Of a stretch of 64,000 nt of DNA, positions 54,053 through 61,845 are shown in pieces. The position numbers and the translations under genes were made by a program. Position 1 is the stretch's first letter. Every line of letters starts with the position of its first letter. The notes under the pieces were generated by a model. The model was not told where the DNA came from, searched no databases, and saw only the letters and a list, made by a program, of their open reading frames with translations. Source of the stretch: Oceanospirillum linum (GTDB lineage Bacteria; Pseudomonadota; Gammaproteobacteria; Pseudomonadales; Halomonadaceae); assembly GCF_900182785.1 (NCBI RefSeq), contig NZ_FXTS01000002.1, positions 310,001 to 374,000 on the forward strand, given 5' to 3'.

Positions 54053-54967
54053 GTGATCATTCATAAAAGAGCTGGATTTCTTACTCTCTTATTTACCGTG
54101 CGCGGTTCTGTGGTTCCCCGTGTTTTACCACAGATGATCCTGTTGGCTCTTTTTTCAAGTGGTATCGTCTTTATTTACCAGTACCACACCTTTGAGCTAC
54201 CGGAGTTCAGCCTGACACCCTTTACATTGCTGGGAATTGCCCTGTCGCTTTTTTTGGGGTTCCGCAATAACGCTGCTTATGATCGCTGGTGGGAAGGTCG
54301 GAAACTTTGGGGCAGCCTGGTGTATGAAACACGGGCAATTGGCCGGGCTACGGAGTTACTTCTGATGCCGGACAGTGCCCGTCGTCCTTTGCTCAAACTA
54401 ACCGCAGCATTTTCTCATGCTATGTGTCAAAGCCTGCGCCCGGACTCTGATTCCGGCCCGGCCATCGCAAGTTTGCTGGATGCTAAAACCACATCAAAGC
54501 TGATGCAGTCAGCAAATCCAGCAGATGCAATTTTACGAGAGATGGCCCGAATTGTTGCTAAAGAACACGAGTTAAAGCGACTGGATACTATAGCCGTTAA
54601 TATGCTGGATCAACACCTGACGGCACTGGCTGGAGTTCAGGCCGGGTTAGAGCGTTTAGCAAATACACCCATGCCGTTTGCTTTTACGTTATTGGCTCAT
54701 CGCACGGCTTATATTTACTGCTTTTTATTACCATTAGGCTTGGTGGGTAATGCGCTTTGGTTGACGCCATTTTTTACAACTCTGGTGGCGTATTGTTTCT
54801 TTGGTTTGGACACCTTGTCAGAGGAGCTTGAATACCCATTTACCAAAGAAGGGGCAAACCATCTGCCTTTGGAAGCGATGTGTCGAGTGAATGAAATCTC
54901 AGTGGCGGAAGCTCTGGGTGAAAAGCCTCCTGTGCCACTGCAGCCGGTTAAGCATATTTTGAGCTAG
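54053..54967 (+). CDS. Bestrophin-like channel (YneE/UPF0187 family)
   Basis: 304 residues from a GTG at 54053. Membrane helices at about 25-45, 57-75, 210-230 and 235-255. The family block FRNNAAYDRWWEGRKLWG (near 75-92) is present, and GLDTLSEELEYPF near the end. Bacterial bestrophins are pentameric ion channels; the K. pneumoniae one conducts sodium. Natural role unknown. Confidence 0.9.
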   Translation: MIIHKRAGFLTLLFTVRGSVVPRVLPQMILLALFSSGIVFIYQYHTFELPEFSLTPFTLLGIALSLFLGFRNNAAYDRWWEGRKLWGSLVYETRAIGRATELLLMPDSARRPLLKLTAAFSHAMCQSLRPDSDSGPAIASLLDAKTTSKLMQSANPADAILREMARIVAKEHELKRLDTIAVNMLDQHLTALAGVQAGLERLANTPMPFAFTLLAHRTAYIYCFLLPLGLVGNALWLTPFFTTLVAYCFFGLDTLSEELEYPFTKEGANHLPLEAMCRVNEISVAEALGEKPPVPLQPVKHILS

Positions 54968-54973
54968 CTATAC

Positions 54974-55972
54974 TCAGGTATAGAGCACCAGATTCAGGCC
55001 TAAACCTGCACTTATTAAGAGTACAAACAGCAGGGCCGCAAGCAGAAGAGGCTTTAAGCCGGCCTCCCGCAATGTACTCCAGTGTGTGTTGTACCCCATG
55101 GCGGCCATCGCGATGGTCAGGCTGAACTGGCTGGTGAAGTGGATCACGTCATGGGCGGTTTCCGGTAGAGAAACCAGGCTGTTTGCCATAACCGCCAGTA
55201 CGAAAAAAATAATGAAATAGGGAATGGTGATCGGTAGCTTTTTTGTATTGTTATCGGGGCTGGTCTGCTTATCTCTGAATAGCAGCATACCTAATGTAAC
55301 CACCACAGGGGCAAGGCAGAGAACCCTAATCAGCTTGGTCATAATCGCTGTTTGCAAGGCTTCAGGGCTTATGGTTTGCCCGGCGGCCACGGCCTGGGCA
55401 ACCTCATGCACGGTGCTACCGATAAAAATACCAAACTGTTCCGGCGCTATATGCAGTATGTTAAACAGAACCGGGTAAATAAGCAGGGACAGGCTGCCAA
55501 ACAACACTACGGTTGCTACGGCAACGGAAACCTGACGGTGCCCGCCTTTGACAACAGGCTCTGTTGCCATAATTGCAGCAGCGCCGCATACAGCGCTGCC
55601 GACACTGGTCAGTACCGCTAGCTCCCGACTCATTCCCAAAAAGCGAATGCCGGCAGTAATACCCACTAAAAGTACCAAGCTAATGATGACCACATCGATC
55701 ACAAACGCTTGCCAACCCAAAGCGGCAACTTGCTGAAAAGTCAGGCCAAAACCCAGTAAGATAATCCCCAGTCGCAGCAGTTTCTGCTGGCAGAAAAGAC
55801 TGCCTCTGGAAGGCTGTGAGGCTGACTGGTTAAAACCTATGCTGCGGAAAAGAGCCCCTGAGATCATGCCGAGCAGGATAGCGAGTGGTAAGCTGCCAAG
55901 ACCAAGCTCTATTAAAAAAGGGTGTTTGGCAAGTGTGATAGCAAGTAATGTGATGAGAAATAGAAAAGGCAT
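54974..55972 (-). CDS. YeiH/UPF0324-family putative sulfate exporter
   Basis: 332 residues with about ten membrane helices. GIILLGFGLTFQQVAALG, ELAVLTSVGSAVCGAAAIMA and GSTVHEVAQAVAAG are conserved blocks of the YeiH family. Members are annotated as putative sulfate or sulfonate exporters, without much direct proof. Converges on the bestrophin-like gene, six bases apart. Upstream, 55973-56250 is AT-rich and shows no clear element. Confidence 0.9.
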   Translation of the reverse strand: MPFLFLITLLAITLAKHPFLIELGLGSLPLAILLGMISGALFRSIGFNQSASQPSRGSLFCQQKLLRLGIILLGFGLTFQQVAALGWQAFVIDVVIISLVLLVGITAGIRFLGMSRELAVLTSVGSAVCGAAAIMATEPVVKGGHRQVSVAVATVVLFGSLSLLIYPVLFNILHIAPEQFGIFIGSTVHEVAQAVAAGQTISPEALQTAIMTKLIRVLCLAPVVVTLGMLLFRDKQTSPDNNTKKLPITIPYFIIFFVLAVMANSLVSLPETAHDVIHFTSQFSLTIAMAAMGYNTHWSTLREAGLKPLLLAALLFVLLISAGLGLNLVLYT

Positions 55973-56250
55973 AAATAACGCTCTGAGTCACAAAAAATTC
56001 AGGGTTATTATGTGCTCGTTTTTAAATCTGAAAAATGAATTAAATCTATTTTGTTAATCGATTTAATTGATAAGTAATATGGTTATTCATTTTTTGTCTG
56101 AGTTTGTTTTCCGGTATGTTTTCTTGTTATAAGAAAAATGGCAATAAAGGGCAAAAAAAAGAGATAAAGCCTGAGATGTTTGTCATGATTCACCTGAAAC
56201 TTTTTTGAGCCAGCCCGTTCAGGGTTGGGCCTCTGCATCCCGATGGACGA

Positions 56251-57399
56251 TTGCACCCAGTGAATATTAAACTTTCGCATGTTGCCGCAGCAGTTGCTGT
56301 TGTGGGCTTTGTAGGTTGGGCATTGACAGCCCGGATAGATACGGCACTGGCTGAAGCCCCTGAAGCTTCAGGGAACTCCAAGCCTGAGGTCACGTTGCCC
56401 CAGGTAGAGGTCCAGCTTTCGGAAGCCTCCCTCTATGACCGCGAAACAGTCCTTCAGGGGCAGATTGAACCGTGGCGTCGTGTTCAGCTTAGGGCTCAGG
56501 TGTCGGGAACTGTGGAGTCGCTACTGGTACAGCAGGGTGCCCGGGTCTCACAGGGGGAGCCTCTTATTCGGTTGTCCGGGAGTGAATATCAGGCTCAGTT
56601 ACATAGCGCTAAGGCCAGTGTGCGCCTGAAAGAAGCTGAGTTAAAAGGCGCCCGTAAGCTCTATAAAACCAACCTGCAAACTGAGACTGCCGTTCTGAGC
56701 CTTGAAAGTGAACTGGAAAGTGCGCGTTCAGGCCTGGTTCTGGCTCAGCAGCAGTTGGATCATGTTGTACCAAAAGCCCCTTTTGATGGTGTCGTCGATC
56801 AGCTGGATGCAGAGCTTGGGCAATACATGACACCAGGTGAGGAGTGGGGGTTGCTGGTAAATATTGATCGCCTGAAGGTCACCGCTCAGGTGCCGCAGCA
56901 GGATGTGATTCATGTGGCTGTAGGCCAGCGGGTTGAAGTCGCATTATTAGATGGGCGTCAGCTGGAGGGTTCTGTCAGTTTTGTGGCCAGCGCTGCGGAC
57001 CCCTCAACCCGAGGTTTTCCTATTGAAGTGGCACTGGAAAACCCTGATCAGCTTCGGATCGCAGGTGCCAGTGCGACATTGAATATTCATCTGGGAAGTG
57101 TACCTGCCCATAAACTATCGCCGGCATTGCTTAGTTTGAATGAAAAAGGTGAACTGGGGGTTAAGTGGGTCGATGCACAGAATAAAGTGGTGTTTGCCCC
57201 GGTTAGTCTCCTGAGTACCGGTACAGATGGAGCCTGGATCACAGGGCTACCGGATAAAGTGTCGGTTATCAGTCTGGGCGGAGGCTTTGTTCACCATGGC
57301 CAGACGGTTTCTGTGGTGAATATTTCCGGTACCGATACCCCCGTCACCGACTACAGCCGTGATGATTCTGAGCTTGTGATTGCGCGCGGAGCAAACTGA
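56251..57399 (+). CDS. RND efflux periplasmic adaptor (membrane fusion protein)
   Basis: 382 residues. N-terminal membrane anchor or signal (about 10-28, AAAVAVVGFVGWALTA), lipoyl and hairpin regions (VQLRAQVSGTVESLLVQQGA, a short coiled coil near 120-165), then beta-barrel and membrane-proximal domains. The start is uncertain: TTG 56251 has GATGGA three bases before, GTG 56260 twelve bases before. The pump gene starts one base after the stop. No outer-membrane channel gene is in the window. Confidence 0.9.
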   Translation: MHPVNIKLSHVAAAVAVVGFVGWALTARIDTALAEAPEASGNSKPEVTLPQVEVQLSEASLYDRETVLQGQIEPWRRVQLRAQVSGTVESLLVQQGARVSQGEPLIRLSGSEYQAQLHSAKASVRLKEAELKGARKLYKTNLQTETAVLSLESELESARSGLVLAQQQLDHVVPKAPFDGVVDQLDAELGQYMTPGEEWGLLVNIDRLKVTAQVPQQDVIHVAVGQRVEVALLDGRQLEGSVSFVASAADPSTRGFPIEVALENPDQLRIAGASATLNIHLGSVPAHKLSPALLSLNEKGELGVKWVDAQNKVVFAPVSLLSTGTDGAWITGLPDKVSVISLGGGFVHHGQTVSVVNISGTDTPVTDYSRDDSELVIARGAN

Positions 57400-57400
57400 T

Positions 57401-60400
57401 ATGGAAACCCTGATTCGGGCGGCGATGAATCGAAGCCGGGCCACGCTTTTTGTTCTGATTATGTTGGTCGTTGGTGGTATTGCGTCCTATCAGACGATTC
57501 CAAAGGAAGCCAATCCTGACGTTACCATTCCCATTATCTATATTTCTATGACCCTGAGTGGCATTAGTCCGGCGGATTCCGAGCGCCTTTTGGCCCGCCC
57601 CATGGAGCAGGAGCTGCGTTCACTGGAAGGCATTAAGAAGATGACCGCCATCGCAGGAGAAGGTCATGCTTCCGTCACTTTGGAGTTTGATGCTGGCTTT
57701 GACCCAAAAACGGCACTGCAGGACGTCCGGGAAAAGGTTGATAGTGCTCAATCAAAACTTCCTGCAGAAGCGGATGAAGCGACGGTGCATGAGATCAACG
57801 TGGCGCTCTTTCCGGTGATGTCTGTGGGGTTATCCGGCCCCGTCAACCAGAAGCAGCTGATTTATATCGCCCGCCGTCTGCAGCAGGAGCTGGAGGGTAT
57901 TCCGGAAATCCTTGAGGTTGATATCGCAGGCGACCGGGAAGACCTGCTGGAGATCGTGGTGGACCCTCAGGCGATGGACAGCTATAACCTGGATTACGCC
58001 GATCTTTACGCCCTGGTGAGTAACAACAATCAGCTGGTGGCCGCCGGAAGCCTGGATACCGGTGCTGGCCGCATGACCCTGAAGATTCCCGGGGTGATCG
58101 AACATCTTGAAGATGTGATGAATATGCCGATCAAGGTTTCCGGCCAGACGGTGGTGACCTTTAAAGAGGTGGCGACGATCCGTCGCACCTTTACCGATCC
58201 GGAAGGGTTTGCCCGAATTAATGGTCAGCCTGGGGTCGTGCTGGAGATTAAGAAGCGCGCCGGAGCCAATATTATCAATACCGTTGATAAAGTGCGGGCG
58301 CTATTTAAAGCGGCAGAACCTCAATTACCGAAAGATTTGCAGGTGCGCTATCTGATGGATCAGTCCTCAGAAGTGAAGAGCATGCTATCGGATCTGCTCA
58401 ATAATGTGATGACCGCTGTTATTCTGGTTCTGATTATTATGCTGGCGGCGATGGGTGCCCGTGCTGCTTTTCTGGTGGGACTGACGATTCCCGGAGCCTT
58501 CCTGACCGGGATTCTGGTGGTGTCATCCCTGGGCTTTACCATGAACATTATTGTTCTTTTCTCTTTAATCCTGGTGGCGGGGATGCTGGTGGATGGAGCC
58601 ATTGTGGTATCAGAACTGGCAGACCGTCATCAAAAAGAAGGTTTTTCACGTAACGATGCCTGGGCCCATGCCGCCAGCCGTATGGCATGGCCGATTATCG
58701 CTTCGACCCTGACCACCATTATGGTCTTTCTGCCCTTACTCTTCTGGCCGGGAGTGATGGGAGAGTTTATGCAATATCTGCCGGCAACCGTCATGATCTG
58801 CCTGTTTGCTTCATTGGCGATGGCGCTGATCTTTTTGCCGGTGATGGGCAAGGTCTTCGGTAGACGGGAATCGCTGGATAGGGATAAGCGTCCTACGGTT
58901 AGTGATATCGATATGAATCATGCTCAGAATCAGTCCGGTGGCGGTAAGGTTTATCGCCGTATTCTGAATCTTTGCCTGCGCTTTCCCGCGAGCACCCTGG
59001 TGCTGATGCTGGTACTGATGGGCGCAATCTATGCGGCCTACGGCAAGTTTAACCACGGCATGGAATTTTTCCCTGATGTTGAGCCTGAATCGGCCCAGCT
59101 TCAGGTGCGTACTCTGGGGGATTTTTCTGTTTATGAGAAAGATGCCCTGCTGCAGCGAATTGAAAACCGTTTGTATGGTATGCCAGAGGTGGAGGCGATG
59201 TATGCCCGCTCCTTTGCAGCGGCGGGTGGCCAACTGGCGGAAGATGTGATCGGTGTGATTCAGTTCCGCTTTACCGACTGGGAGGCACGGCGACCGGCGA
59301 ACCTGATATTGGATGAGATGCGTGAGCGCACTCAGGATATTCCCGGCGTGATTCTGGAGTTCCGTAAGCAGGAAGGTGGCCCCCCATCCGGTAAGCCGGT
59401 TGAGCTGCGTATCAGTGGCAATGATCCTGAGGAGATTAACGCAGCGGTGGCTCAGATCCGTCAGATGATGGATGAGTTGGGTGGTTTTGCCGATGTGAAC
59501 GATGATCGGGCGCTACCGGGTATTGAGTGGCGCTTTGAAGTGGATCGGGCTAAAGCCGCTCAATATGGTGCAACGATATCCAGTGTGGGTAATGCGGTTC
59601 AGCTGGTCAGTAACGGCCTGAAACTGGCAAGTTACCGACCTGAGGATGCCAGTGATGAGGTGGATATCCGTATTCGCCTGCCGGAGTATGCCCGTACTCT
59701 GGACCAGTTGAATCGACAGAGTCTTAACACCCCCTACGGTCAGGTTCCTCTGAGTAACTTTGTCACCCTGACCCCGGCCCCTAAGACCGGTATTTTGCGT
59801 CGCCTGGATGGCAAACGTACGATTACCATCTCCGGTGATGTGGCTGAAGGTGAGCAAGTGAACGAGCGCCTGATTGCCCTGAAGGGACGCTTGGATGAGT
59901 TGCCGGATACCGTATCCGTGACCTTTGGCGGTGAAGATGCCGATCAGCAAGAATCTATGGTCTTTCTGATGGGGGCTTTTTTAGTGGCCATCCTGCTGAT
60001 GATGCTGATTCTGATTATTCAGTTCAACAGCATCTATCAGACCCTGCTGGTGTTATCTGCCATTATTTTCTCAACGGCAGGTGTTCTGCTGGGGCTTTTG
60101 ATTAACGGTCAGGCTTTCGGTGTTGTGATGGTAGGTATGGGCATTATTGCCCTGGCTGGCATTGTGGTGAATAACAATATTGTATTGATCGATACCTATA
60201 ACCGTATTCGTGCCGGAGGTCTGGGAGCATTTGAAGCGGCGCTGGAAACCGGGTGTATGCGTTTGCGACCGGTGCTACTTACCGCTTTGACGACGGTGCT
60301 GGGCCTGATGCCGATGGTGTTAGGTGTGAATGTCAATCTGGTGGAGCATAGTCTGGGTTGGGGGGGCTCCATCGACCCAATGGTGGACCCAGCTCTCCAG

Positions 60401-60560
60401 CGCCATTGCCGGTGGTTTGACCTTTGCCACGGTTCTGACCCTGTTACTGACCCCTTGTATGCTGGTGTTAGGTGATGGCTTTGCGGAGAACCGTGTTTTC
60501 AGACTGTTCCGCAGACTTGTTTCACGAAAAAACACAAAAACGATAACCTCATCGCATTAG
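57401..60560 (+). pseudogene. RND efflux pump, frameshifted at G7 near the 3' end
   Basis: Inner-membrane proton-driven transporter. The main frame from ATG 57401 runs 1024 codons to 60475 with the usual RND plan: helix 1, porter domain, helices 2-6 (GMLVDGAIVVSELADRH in helix 4), second porter domain, helices 8-11. Only one Asp (VDG) is present in helix 4, where AcrB has two. At a run of seven G (60360-60366) the frame leaves the family: the last 44 residues look random, while the +1 frame gives GAPSTQWWTQLSSAIAGGLT and LTLLLTPCMLVLG, the normal helix 12, ending at 60560. Six G would restore a protein of about 1050 residues. Confidence 0.88.
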
Positions 60561-60661
60561 GGGGGGGTTGTCGAATCCGATAACTGATAGAATCCCGCCT
60601 TTTTCAGGTGTCCGGTTCTCCATTTTTATCGGATGCCTTGGCTGTTCTGCAAGGGCTTTTC

Positions 60662-61519
60662 ATGTATCTCGATCCAAACTGGCGCATTCTTACCGTAGGG
60701 GATGGCGATCTCTCCTTTTCACTGTCACTGAACCAGATGCAGGCACAGACGGCTGGCTGTCAGGGCTCGGTCACCGCCAGTGTATTGGATCAGCAGGGGG
60801 AGCTGCTCGCCAAATATCAGGATTGTGCTTTTTTTGAGCTGAAACAGCAGGGTAGTGAGGTGGTCACTGGTCTGGATATCACCAGCAGTGCGACCTGGCC
60901 CGAGAGTTTGAAAGGCCGCTTTGATGCGCTGATTTTTCAGTTTCCCCTGATTCCTTCCTTTACCAGTAAAGCAGAGTTTGAACAGGCCGGTGGCCTGACC
61001 ACCAATCTGCTGAATCGCCGCCTGCTGCGCCTCTATCTGCAACACGCCTTCAGCTTCTTTCTTGACCCTGATGGCGCACAGCTGGCGTTGATCAGCTCCA
61101 AAGACCTGAAACCCTACAGTCAGTGGGATCTGGAGTGCGGTATCCATCTTGGACTGGAGTATCAGGGCAAGCCGGTTGAACTGCTGGGCATGTGCCCGTT
61201 TCAGCAAAGTGCTTTTGAGGGTTACCGGATTCGTAACGTGGATCGTGATAAACAGATTCGAGGCACCAAAGGAACCACTTACTACTGGAGTGTAACGCCT
61301 GGGGCTTCCCACCCGGATCAGCAGCTGATGGAACAGCTCACGCCGCCAACGCATCCCGTGGGAGAACCGGTATCTGAGCACTACTGCAACTGGTGCAAAA
61401 CCGGGCCTTTTGCCTCACCGGAAGACCGTCAGGGACACCTTGAATCCCGCCGTCACCGCAATATGCAGGCGCTGGATGATGACTGGCGGGCGTTTTTGCG
61501 GGCTCGTTACAAAGTCTAA
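60662..61519 (+). CDS. BMT5-like Rossmann methyltransferase domain with C-terminal zinc finger
   Basis: 285 residues from ATG 60662 (AAGGG seven bases before; a GTG 18 codons upstream is also open). The N-terminal domain (about 5-190) begins ILTVGDGDLSFSLSL, the signature of the family of yeast Bmt5, the 25S rRNA uridine-N3 methyltransferase (DUF2431). FDALIFQFPLIPSF is the following core strand, with the Pro-containing turn. The C-terminal part (about 250-280) has CNWCKTG then HLESRRHRN, a CCHH zinc-finger of the U1/matrin type. Substrate in bacteria is unknown; rRNA or tRNA is a guess. Single gene. Confidence 0.78.
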   Translation: MYLDPNWRILTVGDGDLSFSLSLNQMQAQTAGCQGSVTASVLDQQGELLAKYQDCAFFELKQQGSEVVTGLDITSSATWPESLKGRFDALIFQFPLIPSFTSKAEFEQAGGLTTNLLNRRLLRLYLQHAFSFFLDPDGAQLALISSKDLKPYSQWDLECGIHLGLEYQGKPVELLGMCPFQQSAFEGYRIRNVDRDKQIRGTKGTTYYWSVTPGASHPDQQLMEQLTPPTHPVGEPVSEHYCNWCKTGPFASPEDRQGHLESRRHRNMQALDDDWRAFLRARYKV

Positions 61520-61551
61520 AACGCATAACCGGGGCAGAATAGTGCGGCAGC

Positions 61552-61566
61552 GCACCAGTCTGGGGC
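61552..61566 (+). promoter_or_regulatory. Candidate NtrC binding site upstream of nirB
   Basis: GCACCAGTCTGGGGC fits the NtrC pattern GCAC-N7-GTGC with one mismatch. It lies about 105-119 bases before the predicted sigma-54 start point, the normal distance for an NtrC enhancer. Confidence 0.5.
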
Positions 61567-61644
61567 GGTTTCGCTGGCTCAGAGGGGGGGTGAAACCCTC
61601 AAAATAATATCTAGCTATCTGATTTAAAAGGCTTTTTCAAAAAC

Positions 61645-61660
61645 TGGTACAAGCCGTGCA
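61645..61660 (+). promoter_or_regulatory. Sigma-54 (-24/-12) promoter of nirB
   Basis: TGGTACA, four bases, GTGCA: the invariant GG (61646-61647) and GC (61658-61659) stand exactly ten bases apart. Consensus is TGGCACG-N4-TTGCA. Transcription would start near 61671, leaving a leader of about 175 bases before nirB. Confidence 0.72.
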
Positions 61661-61686
61661 ATTAGGTAAGACAAAAGCAGCCGATC

Positions 61687-61710
61687 TTCTGTGCAGTTGA
61701 CTGAACAGAA
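61687..61710 (+). promoter_or_regulatory. First hairpin of the nirB leader
   Basis: TTCTGT/ACAGAA six-bp stem, a G-A mismatch, CAG/CTG and a TTGA loop. It precedes the leader terminator, the layout of ANTAR (NasT/NasR) antitermination targets. Exact ANTAR loop rules were not matched. Confidence 0.45.
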
Positions 61711-61750
61711 ACAGGCCGCATAAAAACTGAATCTACCTTATTGAACAAAG

Positions 61751-61796
61751 GCGTTCATCTCACATGGTTTCATGTGCTGATGAGCGCTTTTTTTTT
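61751..61796 (+). terminator. Leader terminator (attenuator) before nirB
   Basis: GCGTTCATC pairs with GATGAGCGC (one wobble); an inner stem CACATG/CATGTG has a GTTT loop; nine T follow (61788-61796). It sits inside the predicted leader, about 50 bases before the nirB start, so nirB needs read-through. NasT-type antitermination controls such leaders in Azotobacter and Pseudomonas. Confidence 0.82.
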
Positions 61797-61845
61797 GCCT
61801 GCTGTTTGGTCTTAGACCTGGCAGCACGAAAAAAGGCGGGACGTG

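Noticed and set aside
60330..60560. Separate 76-codon gene at the end of the RND pump
   Set aside because: Its sequence is the normal last helix of the pump; it is the out-of-frame 3' end, not an independent gene.
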